Shown in pieces: positions 1 to 6,539 of a stretch of 28,626 nucleotides of DNA. The stretch's first letter is position 1, and every line of letters begins with the position of its first letter. Below the pieces are notes generated by a model. It had not been told where the DNA came from. It did no database searches and was given only the letters and a program-made list of their open reading frames with translations. The position numbers and the translations under genes are program-made. The DNA comes from Chloroflexota bacterium (GTDB lineage Bacteria; Chloroflexota; Anaerolineae; Anaerolineales; Villigracilaceae), in contig JACPVB010000080.1 of NCBI GenBank assembly GCA_016191985.1, positions 1 to 28,626 of the forward strand. The letters run 5' to 3'.

Positions 1-1
1 G

Positions 2-118
2 ATCTATCACGGCGAACGGATCTATTTCTGTACCCGCGCCTGTCTGCGAGTCTTCGAGCAGGACCCCGATCCGTTCATGGCAGGGGAGGTGGAACATCCC
101 CTGGATGAAGATGAATAG
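2..118 (+). CDS. C-terminal end of a YHS/TRASH-like metal-binding domain protein (partial)
   Basis: The first bases read in frame 2 as the last 38 residues of a protein ending in TAG at 116-118. The peptide begins IYHGERIYFCTRACLRVFEQ and continues through DPDPFM to an acidic tail. The spacing (aromatic-H-G, then YFC, three residues, C, then F and D-P-x-x-F) is that of YHS/TRASH-like domains. These small cysteine domains bind metal and occur in copper-handling proteins and in stand-alone form. Only the C-terminus is present, so the full architecture cannot be judged. The gene converges on the minus-strand operon that begins at 240; the 121 bases between them hold only very short hairpins and no clear terminator. 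Confidence 0.6.
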   Translation: MYHGERIYFCTRACLRVFEQDPDPFMAGEVEHPLDEDE

Positions 119-239
119 CGAGAAGGTGCAACACACCTATCTTGCAGTCACATTCATCATAAGTATTTGGCATATCACATTATTGGGCTATTACCCAGAA
201 TGCGCAGGAAAATAATTCCATATCAGGCATTGATTGCTC

Positions 240-659
240 TCACGCCGTCCTTTTGAAAATCAAAAAATTTATCACCAACAATATGATGCCGCCCAACACA
301 CCTGTCAAATGGTATGGCAGGTAATTCATCACATCCACAGGCTGTGTAGTGGCAAGCTTCAAATAAAAATACGGCGCCCACGTCAAAATACCCAGAAAGA
401 TCATTCCATGCCCAAGGATTTGCAAAAGACTCTTTTTTGCGGGAAGCAAATCCATCTCCTTGCGGGCAGCTGAACGCAGGCGCGAGCCACCGATGACACC
501 CAGAAGATGAACTGGTAAATATAAAAACAGCGACGGTTTCTCACCCGCGATTCGCAAAACGATAAACGGCAGCCACGTCAATACACCGAGCCAAATTAAA
601 ACAATCCCCAAACGATATCTAACCAAAGCCGCACTGTAAACCTTCTCATCGGTTACCAT
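240..659 (-). CDS. Small four-helix membrane protein with internal duplication, last gene of the heme operon
   Basis: A 139-residue hydrophobic protein of no family I can name. It has about four transmembrane helices arranged as two copies of one unit. The first half carries LGVLTWLPFIVLRIAG then LYLPVHLLGVIGG (about residues 24-58). The second carries LGILTWAPYFYLKLAT then NYLPYHLTGVLGG (about residues 89-124). The repeated W-x-P and YLP-x-H-L-x-GV-x-GG signatures make duplication and fusion of a two-helix ancestor likely. Its ATG at 657-659 overlaps the last codons of hemL, so the two are probably translationally coupled. The conserved histidine in each half is a possible heme or metal ligand, which is only a suggestion. 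Its place behind hemL points to a role in tetrapyrrole metabolism or membrane assembly. Confidence 0.7.
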   Translation of the reverse strand: MVTDEKVYSAALVRYRLGIVLIWLGVLTWLPFIVLRIAGEKPSLFLYLPVHLLGVIGGSRLRSAARKEMDLLPAKKSLLQILGHGMIFLGILTWAPYFYLKLATTQPVDVMNYLPYHLTGVLGGIILLVINFLIFKRTA

Positions 660-1936
660 GTGCGAAACGCCTCCATCACTGCTTCAATTGTTTTTTCGAT
701 AATTGCATCCGTATGCAGGGTGGAAATAAATCCTGCTTCAAATTGCGACGGCGCAAGGTAAATGCCATTTTCCAACATCTTCTGAAAAAATTTCCCAAAG
801 CGGACTTTATCCGCCACCTTGACCGTCTTCCAATCGACAGGCTTTGTTTCGCTAAAAAAAGTTGTGAACATCGTCCCCACCCGTGTTTGCTGGATTGGAA
901 CTCCCGCATGTTTTGCAGCGGATGAAATCCCCGCTTCCAACCTAGCCGCAGCCTGTTCCAGTTTTCTCCAACATTCCTCTTCCCGAATCAGACTCAACGC
1001 CGCGATGCCCGCACTCATTGCCAGCGGATTCCCCGACAAGGTCCCCGCCTGATACATCGGCCCCGCAGGCGCAACCATTTGCATGATCTCCTTCTTCCCA
1101 CCATAGGCGCCAACAGGCAGTCCGCCACCGATGACTTTGCCCAACGTCGTCAAATCAGGCTTGATGTTGTACAACGTCTGCGCGCCACCCTTGTGGACGC
1201 GGAACCCCGTCATCACTTCATCGAAGATCAACACTGCGCCATATTCGTTTGTCAACTTGCGTAGGCCTTCAAGGAACCCAGGCTGAGGCGGCACGACTCC
1301 CATATTCCCAGCCACAGGCTCAACGATGATGCCTGCGATCTGGTCTGGATATTTTTTGAACAAGGCTTCCACAGATTCGAGATCATTGAAGTGGGCGACC
1401 AGCGTATCCGCAGCCACCGCACTCGGAACGCCGGGAGAATCGGGCAAGCCAAGCGTTGCCACCCCCGAACCAGCCTGCACCAGCAGCATATCCGCGTGAC
1501 CGTGGTAACAACCGTCGAACTTAATAATCTTCTCGCGCTTCGTGTACGCGCGCGCCAGCCGCAGCGCGGACATGGTTGCCTCCGTCCCCGAATTAACGAA
1601 ACGGATCATCTCAATATTCGGCATGAACTCCATGATGCTTTTTGCCAGATCCAATTCCAATGGACTTGGCGCACCATACGATGTCCCTTTTGTTGCTGCT
1701 TCTTGTATCGCTTTCACAACCTCGGGATGCGCGTGCCCCGTGATGAGCGGCCCCCATGAGAGAACATAGTCTATGAAACGATTGCCATCCACATCGAAGA
1801 GATATGGACCTTCACCGCGTTCGATGAAGAGCGGTTGTCCGCCCACAGCGCGGAAGGCACGCACGGGCGAGTTCACGCCGCCGGGAAATAGGGTTTGTGC
1901 TTCTTGAAATAAGGAAATGGAATTTGTGATATTCAT
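653..1936 (-). CDS. hemL: Glutamate-1-semialdehyde 2,1-aminomutase
   Basis: A PLP enzyme that isomerises glutamate-1-semialdehyde to 5-aminolevulinate, the second step of the C5 route; its substrate comes from HemA at the head of this operon. From the ATG at 1936 the protein has 427 residues, the usual family length. Visible landmarks are FPGGVNSPVRAF near residue 17, VNSGTEATMSALRLAR (about 114-129), IIVEPVAGNMG, LIFDEVMTGFR, and the PLP lysine in LGKVIGGGLPVGAYGG (K267). I chose the ATG at 1936 because GGGAG sits just upstream and family homology begins there; a TTG at 1948 in the same frame lacks a ribosome site. The stop overlaps the next gene. It lies just after a palindromic repeat that ends hemG. 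Confidence 0.95.
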   Translation of the reverse strand: MNITNSISLFQEAQTLFPGGVNSPVRAFRAVGGQPLFIERGEGPYLFDVDGNRFIDYVLSWGPLITGHAHPEVVKAIQEAATKGTSYGAPSPLELDLAKSIMEFMPNIEMIRFVNSGTEATMSALRLARAYTKREKIIKFDGCYHGHADMLLVQAGSGVATLGLPDSPGVPSAVAADTLVAHFNDLESVEALFKKYPDQIAGIIVEPVAGNMGVVPPQPGFLEGLRKLTNEYGAVLIFDEVMTGFRVHKGGAQTLYNIKPDLTTLGKVIGGGLPVGAYGGKKEIMQMVAPAGPMYQAGTLSGNPLAMSAGIAALSLIREEECWRKLEQAAARLEAGISSAAKHAGVPIQQTRVGTMFTTFFSETKPVDWKTVKVADKVRFGKFFQKMLENGIYLAPSQFEAGFISTLHTDAIIEKTIEAVMEAFRTW

Positions 1937-1951
1937 GAAATCTCCCAAGGT

Positions 1952-2010
1952 TGTAGTACGACATTCATGTCGTTATTGCAGATATGCGAGATAAATCTCG
2001 CGTTACTTTT
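1952..2010 (-). repeat. Double-palindrome repeat forming the end of hemG
   Basis: Read on the minus strand there are two consecutive hairpins: GCGAGAT-TT-ATCTCGC and, about ten bases on, ACGACAT-GA-ATGTCGT. The first encodes HemG residues near the C-terminus (VTRDLSRISA). The second holds the HemG stop codon TGA. Two near-perfect hairpins in a row are typical of dispersed palindromic repeats; membership of a genome-wide family is inferred. Confidence 0.65.
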
Positions 2011-3449
2011 TCTATTGCGACTTCTCCCGAATGAATGCAATCGGGGATTCCGATACCACGATAGCCGTTGCCAGCCAGCGCGAGACCTGGATAATTTTCC
2101 AAAGCGACATCAATTCTCTTCAGAATTTCAGGATGCCCAAGATTGTATTGCGGCATGGCTTTATCCCACATGAAGACACGGGAGAGAATAGGCTTAGTTT
2201 TGATTCCCAACGTTAATTTCAGTTCTTCCATTGCCAATTCAAGCAATTCATTTTTACCCTCACCCCCGTCCCCTCTCCCAGCAGGAGAGGGGAGTTCCTG
2301 CCCTGCCCTGCCAACGAAGACACGAATCAACGCATACTCATCAGGTGCGCGATGTGGAAATTTGGTGGATGTCCACGTGCAGGCGAGGGCTTTGCGTCCT
2401 TCGCGGCGTGGGATGACGTAACCATAACCATCCAACTCACGGGGAATATCGTTCAGGCGGTAAGCAAGGGAGACGGTAGCGGTTGAGGCGTAGGGGATGC
2501 TTTTTAAAACAGAAGCAAGCTCAGGGTCGAAGGAGGCGAGCAGGGTCCCGCTGGCATAGGCGGGTGTTGCAAGAATAACAGAGTCAGACTCAAAGCTTGA
2601 GTCATCTTCCAATTTCACAATATAACGAGAGTCAATTTTCAAGATTTGGGAAACGGCTGTATTGAGGCGAAGCTTTACTTCGTTGGCTTGAAGGTGTTTG
2701 ACCAGCGCTTCAACAATTTCGGCAAGGCCTGTGGTGGGCGTGAGAAACGCAGAACGCGAACCCTGCACTGCCTTGCCATTGGACTGCGCCCGTATTTGCA
2801 ACGCGCCGCGCGCGAGTGAACCATATTTGATTTCGAGATCACGAAGATATGGAAAAGTGGATGCAAGGCTGAGCGCGTCGCCATCACCCGCATAGATGCC
2901 GGACATGAGCGGCTCGATTAAATTTTCATACGCCTCACGCCCCAGCCGACGGCTGACAAACGTGCCCAGAGATTCATCGCCATTGACAGCCTTCGCGGGG
3001 AGCAGAAAATCGAATCCCATGCGTGCTTTCCCAAACCACGAAACAAGACGCGATTTGAGAATCGCTTCAACATTTGTTGGAATCATCATGGCGAGTCCAT
3101 CGGGCAAAGGCAGGAGGCGATTGCGATTCAATACATAGGTGTTTTTCTTGTTCGGGTTTGTGCCATGTAAGCGCTCGCCAAGACCGAGTTCCTTGCACAA
3201 TGCCACCCCCCAGGGTTTGGTGGCGAGGAAAGTATCAGGGCCGCCCTCGATGATAAATTGACCATCGCCCCGCGAGAGTGGCGGGACTTCGTCAAAAACT
3301 GCGCGGTCTGTGGATATTTTTCCACCCCAACGCGAATCAGATTCGAGCAGGGTAATTTCAACGGGTTGAAGGTTGAAGGTTGAAAGTTTGGTTGCGTAAT
3401 AGGCAGCGGATAGTCCAGCGATGCCGCCGCCGATGATGGTTAGTTTCAT
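1965..3449 (-). CDS. hemG: FAD-dependent protoporphyrinogen/coproporphyrinogen oxidase (HemY type)
   Basis: A flavoprotein that removes six electrons from a porphyrinogen. HemY-type enzymes act on protoporphyrinogen IX in the classical route or on coproporphyrinogen III in the coproporphyrin-dependent route. The N-terminus has the dinucleotide fold MKLTIIGGGIAGLSAAYYAT and LLESDSRWGGKI. FIIEGGPDTFL, LIEPLMSGIYAGD and the C-terminal LALAGNGYRGIGIPDCIHSG complete the family pattern. At 494 residues it is longer than usual. The excess falls in repeat-encoded stretches: residues 21-30 (7-mers), about 54-62 (palindrome), 385-398 (palindrome) and the last dozen residues. I name it hemG in the oxygen-using sense (synonym hemY), not the flavodoxin-like E. 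coli HemG. Which porphyrinogen it uses cannot be read from sequence. The start follows a weak GAG site. Confidence 0.9.
   Translation of the reverse strand: MKLTIIGGGIAGLSAAYYATKLSTFNLQPVEITLLESDSRWGGKISTDRAVFDEVPPLSRGDGQFIIEGGPDTFLATKPWGVALCKELGLGERLHGTNPNKKNTYVLNRNRLLPLPDGLAMMIPTNVEAILKSRLVSWFGKARMGFDFLLPAKAVNGDESLGTFVSRRLGREAYENLIEPLMSGIYAGDGDALSLASTFPYLRDLEIKYGSLARGALQIRAQSNGKAVQGSRSAFLTPTTGLAEIVEALVKHLQANEVKLRLNTAVSQILKIDSRYIVKLEDDSSFESDSVILATPAYASGTLLASFDPELASVLKSIPYASTATVSLAYRLNDIPRELDGYGYVIPRREGRKALACTWTSTKFPHRAPDEYALIRVFVGRAGQELPSPAGRGDGGEGKNELLELAMEELKLTLGIKTKPILSRVFMWDKAMPQYNLGHPEILKRIDVALENYPGLALAGNGYRGIGIPDCIHSGEVAIEKVTRDLSRISAITT
2257..2298 (-). repeat. GC-rich palindromic repeat read in frame within hemG
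   Basis: The plus strand reads CTCACCCCCGTCCCCTCTCC followed by a hairpin with a 9-base stem, CCCCTCTCC-CAGCA-GGAGAGGGG (2270-2292). In the hemG frame it encodes about residues 385-398 (LPSPAGRGDGGEG), which fits no part of the HemY fold. This looks like a dispersed intergenic-type palindrome that landed in a surface loop without breaking the frame. Confidence 0.7.
3266..3290 (-). repeat. Small palindromic insertion in hemG
   Basis: A short inverted repeat, CCCGC...GCGGG (3269-3285), encodes VPPLSRGD at about residues 55-62 of HemG. It falls between the FAD-binding start and FIIEGGPD, where family members normally run straight on. It is less clear-cut than the other repeat insertions in this gene. 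Confidence 0.4.
3360..3387 (-). repeat. Heptamer tandem repeat inside hemG (TGAAGGT type)
   Basis: On the plus strand two exact TGAAGGT units are followed by the variant TGAAAGT, with a degenerate unit before them. They encode HemG residues 21-30 (KLSTFNLQPV), between the first helix and the second strand of the FAD fold, where a loop would tolerate extra length. Confidence 0.7.
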
Positions 3450-3459
3450 AGTGTTCTCA

Positions 3460-3515
3460 ATTCAGAATAATGAATGAAGAATTCTGCATTCTGACTTTTG
3501 CCTTCTGCATTTATA
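3460..3515. repeat. Heptamer tandem array between hemG and the 110-residue gene
   Basis: Eight successive 7-base units on the plus strand, including ATTCTGC, ATTCTGA, CTTTTGC and CTTCTGC. They fill most of the gap between hemG and the upstream gene. The last unit holds that gene's stop codon. Confidence 0.7.
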
Positions 3516-3843
3516 AATGTGGTGCTTTCCATGTTTTGATGATCGATTCAAAGGGCAGCTTGATCTTATTCGCGTTGAATGGGAACCATCCCAACTCTGC
3601 GCGGACAGCCTGCTCTTTAAGCTCTGTGCTTCCCCAAATGAATGTGGCCCCCACGACGGCCACGATAACGCAAAGCCAGTCGTTAGAGATGAAGAGAGAT
3701 GCAATCACGATGAGAAAACCAATGCCCATCATATAAGGCCAACACAGGTAGCCAAAGGTTCTCTCGCCGCGGATGACCAGCGGAAAGCCAAGGCCAATGA
3801 TGAGCAGGGTGAGGATGCCGATGAGGATGCCGAAATAGTTCAT
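3511..3843 (-). CDS. DUF4491-like small membrane protein (first of an adjacent pair)
   Basis: A 110-residue protein with three predicted transmembrane helices (about residues 4-24, 31-51 and 54-72). The start MNYFGILIGILTLLIIGLGF and the cytoplasmic end ELGWFPFNANK match my recollection of the DUF4491 family, whose function is unknown. The protein immediately upstream has the same layout, so the two look like diverged tandem copies. The ATG follows the other gene's stop directly, with a 7-mer repeat in place of a ribosome site, so translation probably depends on coupling. Placement between hemE and hemG suggests a link to tetrapyrrole or heme handling at the membrane. Confidence 0.7.
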   Translation of the reverse strand: MNYFGILIGILTLLIIGLGFPLVIRGERTFGYLCWPYMMGIGFLIVIASLFISNDWLCVIVAVVGATFIWGSTELKEQAVRAELGWFPFNANKIKLPFESIIKTWKAPHL

Positions 3844-3845
3844 GG

Positions 3846-3873
3846 TTATCAGTTGTCTGTTATCAGTTTGCCA
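3846..3873. repeat. Heptamer tandem array at the junction of the two DUF4491-like genes
   Basis: Four 7-base units on the plus strand: TTATCAG, TTGTCTG, TTATCAG, TTTGCCA. Read on the minus strand they encode the last residues (GKLITDN) and the stop codon of the upstream gene and end just before the next ATG. Confidence 0.75.
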
Positions 3874-4238
3874 ATTGGTTCGCGTTTCAACAGGTTTCGT
3901 GTTGTGGCGTGGGAATTGGGTTCGGTGAGGATGTGCGCGTGGCGTGGATTATTGGGGTTGGCGGGGGCGTGTCCCTTGCGGATGCGTTTTTGCTGGCGGG
4001 TGAATTCGAAAGCATCGAAGAGCAGGGTGATGCCGAGGATGCCAAAGACCGTTGACAGTGGACGGTTGACAGTAGTTAGTGAGTAGTATTCGGTGAGCAG
4101 TCCGAGGGCGGCGAAGGTGATTGTTGGAATCCAAATCGTTGGCGAGATAAATTCCACCTTGCGGACGGCGACGTGCCCGCCCCAAATGCTGAGGAAAGCC
4201 GTTACAGCAGCAATAAGTCCAAGTGTGTTGATTTCCAT
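3849..4238 (-). CDS. DUF4491-like membrane protein with repeat-encoded segment
   Basis: A 129-residue protein with about three hydrophobic helices followed by a basic cytoplasmic tail (FEFTRQQKRIRKGHAPANPN, then NPRHAHIL). Helix layout and the KGHAPANPNN motif parallel the LGWFPFNANK end of the next gene, which makes this a probable paralogue. Residues 51-62 (YYSLTTVNRPLS), between helices 2 and 3, are encoded by a run of 7-mers, and the C-terminus GKLITDN by another. Both are therefore probably not ancestral. AGG upstream of the ATG is a modest ribosome site. Function is unknown; the gene sits just after hemE, which ends 10 bases upstream. Confidence 0.7.
   Translation of the reverse strand: MEINTLGLIAAVTAFLSIWGGHVAVRKVEFISPTIWIPTITFAALGLLTEYYSLTTVNRPLSTVFGILGITLLFDAFEFTRQQKRIRKGHAPANPNNPRHAHILTEPNSHATTRNLLKREPIGKLITDN
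4053..4087. repeat. Heptamer tandem repeat inside a DUF4491-like gene
   Basis: Five adjoining 7-base units on the plus strand: TGACAGT, GGACGGT, TGACAGT, AGTTAGT, GAGTAGT. They encode residues 51-62 of the minus-strand gene without a stop, although other frames through the array contain stops. Confidence 0.8.
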
Positions 4239-4241
4239 GTT

Positions 4242-4264
4242 TACCTGTCTACTTGCCTACTTGA
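4242..4264. repeat. Octamer-period repeat at the end of hemE
   Basis: CCTGTCTA, CTTGCCTA and CTTG follow each other with an 8-base period on the plus strand. The run covers the hemE stop codon, its final residues (QVGK) and the leader of the next gene. It resembles the 7-mer arrays but differs in period. Confidence 0.5.
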
Positions 4265-5319
4265 TATTCATGCGCCATATCCACAACGGCCTTCACATTA
4301 TCTACGGGGGTATGTTGCAAAATGCCATGTCCCAAATTGAAGATATGACCAGGCCTGCCATTGGCGCGATCTAAAATATCATGCACGCGCTTTTTTATCT
4401 CAGGCTGCGGCGCAAAGAGAAGCGTTGGATCGAGGTTGCCCTGCACAGCAACATCGTCACCGAGCAGTTTCCAGCCATCATCAAGCGGAATGCGCCAGTC
4501 GAGTCCGATCACATCTCCGCCCGCCTGTTTCATCAAAGGCAGCAGTGTGGTTGTGTTTGTGCCAAAATGAATCACAGGCACATTTTCTTTTTGGGCATCC
4601 TGTAAAATTTTTTGCGAATAGGGCAAAACAAATGATTCGTAATCCTGCGGATTGAGCGCACCCACCCATGAGTCAAAAACCTGTACAGCCTGCGCGCCTG
4701 CATGAATCTGCGCCACCAGATAATCACTCAGCACCACAGAAAGTTTTTTCATCAACGCATGCCAGGTTTCAGGCTGGGAATACATCATTGTTTTTGTTTT
4801 CAGGAATTCGCGCGATGAGCCGCCTTCGATCATGTAGGAAGCGACAGTAAAAGGTGCGCCGCAAAAACCAATGAGCGGAACATCCTTCAACTCACCGCGC
4901 AGGATACGAATCGCGTCCATGACGTAGCCGAGATCTGCTTCAGGATTCACAGGCCGCAGATTTTTCACATCATCCAGGCTGCGAATGGGATTCTGCAAAA
5001 CGGGACCTTCCCCTTTGGCAAACTCAAGCCCCACACCAAAAGGAATTGCTGGAAGCAAAATATCGGCGAAGAGAATCGCCGCATCCACGCCAAGGGCGCG
5101 CACAGGTTGAAGTGTCACTTCGGCGGCGACCTCAGGATGATGACAAATTTCGATCAGCGAATATTTCTCACGGATGGCGCGATATTCTGGCATGTAACGC
5201 CCCGCCTGTCGCATAAACCAAACGGGGGTGGAGTCGGTTGGGAGACGGTGGCAGGCACGGAGGAAGGAAGAGGCGGTCATAGAAAGTGGAAAGTGGGTAG
5301 TGGATTGTGTAAGTGTCAT
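4249..5319 (-). CDS. hemE: Uroporphyrinogen III decarboxylase
   Basis: Removes four carboxyl groups from uroporphyrinogen III to give coproporphyrinogen III, without a cofactor. The protein has the family signature TPVWFMRQAGRYMPEYR (residues 31-47) and ILFADILLPAIPFGVGLEF, GFCGAPFTVASYMIEGG, VQVFDSWVGALNP, and a final FNLGHGILQHTPVDNV. The start is ambiguous. From 5319 it has 356 residues with a weak GGATAAG site, and residues 2-13 are wholly encoded by 7-mer repeats. From the ATG at 5280 (MTASSFLRACHRLP) it has 343 residues, closer to family length, but no ribosome site. The repeat may have carried in the start now used. It follows the radical SAM gene by 14 bases. Confidence 0.95.
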   Translation of the reverse strand: MTLTQSTTHFPLSMTASSFLRACHRLPTDSTPVWFMRQAGRYMPEYRAIREKYSLIEICHHPEVAAEVTLQPVRALGVDAAILFADILLPAIPFGVGLEFAKGEGPVLQNPIRSLDDVKNLRPVNPEADLGYVMDAIRILRGELKDVPLIGFCGAPFTVASYMIEGGSSREFLKTKTMMYSQPETWHALMKKLSVVLSDYLVAQIHAGAQAVQVFDSWVGALNPQDYESFVLPYSQKILQDAQKENVPVIHFGTNTTTLLPLMKQAGGDVIGLDWRIPLDDGWKLLGDDVAVQGNLDPTLLFAPQPEIKKRVHDILDRANGRPGHIFNLGHGILQHTPVDNVKAVVDMAHEYQVGK

Positions 5320-5347
5320 AGCTTATCCATTTTCTACTTTCCACTCA
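5282..5347. repeat. Heptamer arrays spanning the radical SAM/hemE junction
   Basis: One array (5282-5316) has GAAAGTG twice, then GGTAGTG, GATTGTG and TAAGTGT. The second (5327-5347) has CCATTTT, CTACTTT and CCACTCA. Together they encode the end and stop codon of the radical SAM protein and the first residues of HemE as far as M14. Confidence 0.75.
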
Positions 5348-6476
5348 CCAGTACACAAGCTGGATCACTTTCCAAATAATCCCCCGCAATCCCATACGCA
5401 CGTCCGCGTTGACCGCCGCATACGTCGCGGTATTCGCAGGTTCCACAGACGCCTTTGTATTTATCGGGGTTGCGCAGGTCTTTGAAAATTTGCGAGTTAC
5501 GATAGACATCCACCACATCATGCTCACGAACCATCCCCGCAGTGATGGGTAAAAATCCGCTTGGCTGAATTTCGCCAATATGTGAAATGAACAAAAAACC
5601 GTTGCCATCATTCACGCCTTTGGTGGGACGATGAAGCCCATCCGCATATTGAAAGCCTGCGCTTTGAAAAGTGACAGGTTTGCCTGTATTTTCCGCGCGC
5701 TTGCGTTCAATCGCCACGCGGCGATACATCGGAGCCGCAGTACTTTTAATATCAAAGAAAGCATTCTGTGATAAGTCATACAGCCAGTTGAACACTTTCT
5801 CGTGTTGTTCCGCAGAGATCATTTGCTCGGCCATGGCCCGTCCTGTGGGTACCAGGAAAAACACAGACCACTGCACCGCGCCGACTTCCTGAATAAATGG
5901 AACCATCTCATGCAAAATGTCAACATTATGTTTTGCAACCGTTGTATTAACTTGCACACTTAGACCAATGTCGTGCGCACGATGGAGCGTGTCCATTGTG
6001 CGCTGCCATGAGCCTTGCACCTTGCGAAAGTCATCGTGAATTTCAGGGCGTGGCGCATCCAATGACAACGCCACACGCAGAATTCCCGCCTCGCGTGCTT
6101 TTTCAAGTCTCTCCCTGGTGGGCAAAGCCGTTGCCGTTGGCGTGAGCGAGCAACGCAGCCCACGTTCGGCAGCATATTGAATCAATTCAAAGAGGTCGGG
6201 GCGCATCATGGGATCGCCGCCTGTAAAGATCAAAATGGGATGGTTCTCAAAGGAAGCAAGCCGCTCGATCAAGTGCTTTGCTTCCTCTGTAGAAAGCTCC
6301 CGCGGATCGCGTTGATGCAGCGCATCCGCGCGGCAATGGACACAGGCATACGCGCAAGCGCGCGTCACTTCCCAGGCAATCGTAAAAGGCGCCTTGTCAA
6401 AATCCGCATGAACCATACGTTGATTGTTTGCGCTTCGTTCAGCAGCAGCGCGGGGGGAAAGGGTTTCTAAAGTCAT
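5334..6476 (-). CDS. Radical SAM/SPASM protein, AhbD-like, in the heme operon
   Basis: A 380-residue radical SAM enzyme. C41-x3-C45-x2-C48 (EVTRACAYACVHCRA) would bind the SAM iron-sulfur cluster, and TGGDPMMRPDLFELI follows. A C-terminal SPASM-like set, C344-x2-C347-x5-C353-x20-C374, would hold an auxiliary cluster. This layout matches AhbD and related proteins, where AhbD decarboxylates two propionates of iron-coproporphyrin III to make heme b. It is not HemN, which has a different N-terminal motif and trip-wire. Related SPASM enzymes modify peptides, but no precursor peptide was seen here. Position between hemB and hemE supports a tetrapyrrole role; the exact reaction is inferred. AAGGAG sits just before the chosen ATG at 6476; an upstream extension to 6530 is repeat sequence. 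Confidence 0.85.
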   Translation of the reverse strand: MTLETLSPRAAAERSANNQRMVHADFDKAPFTIAWEVTRACAYACVHCRADALHQRDPRELSTEEAKHLIERLASFENHPILIFTGGDPMMRPDLFELIQYAAERGLRCSLTPTATALPTRERLEKAREAGILRVALSLDAPRPEIHDDFRKVQGSWQRTMDTLHRAHDIGLSVQVNTTVAKHNVDILHEMVPFIQEVGAVQWSVFFLVPTGRAMAEQMISAEQHEKVFNWLYDLSQNAFFDIKSTAAPMYRRVAIERKRAENTGKPVTFQSAGFQYADGLHRPTKGVNDGNGFLFISHIGEIQPSGFLPITAGMVREHDVVDVYRNSQIFKDLRNPDKYKGVCGTCEYRDVCGGQRGRAYGIAGDYLESDPACVLVSGK

Positions 6477-6490
6477 AATTCTCCTTGTTC

Positions 6491-6539
6491 GGTAATTGAT
6501 ATATGGCAGTCGGCAATTACCATTTACCAATTACGCACT
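6491..6539. repeat. Heptamer array between hemB and the radical SAM gene
   Basis: Seven 7-base units on the plus strand, including GGTAATT, GGCAGTC, GGCAATT, ACCATTT and ACCAATT. The array supplies the hemB stop codon and fills the short spacer up to the ribosome site of the radical SAM gene. Confidence 0.75.

Noticed and set aside
1937..1948. Upstream TTG start for hemL
   Set aside because: GGGAG is placed for the ATG at 1936, and family homology begins there.
5334..6476. Radical SAM gene considered as HemN (oxygen-independent coproporphyrinogen oxidase)
   Set aside because: Cluster-motif context and the C-terminal SPASM-like cysteines fit AhbD-like proteins; the HemN N-terminal signature is missing.
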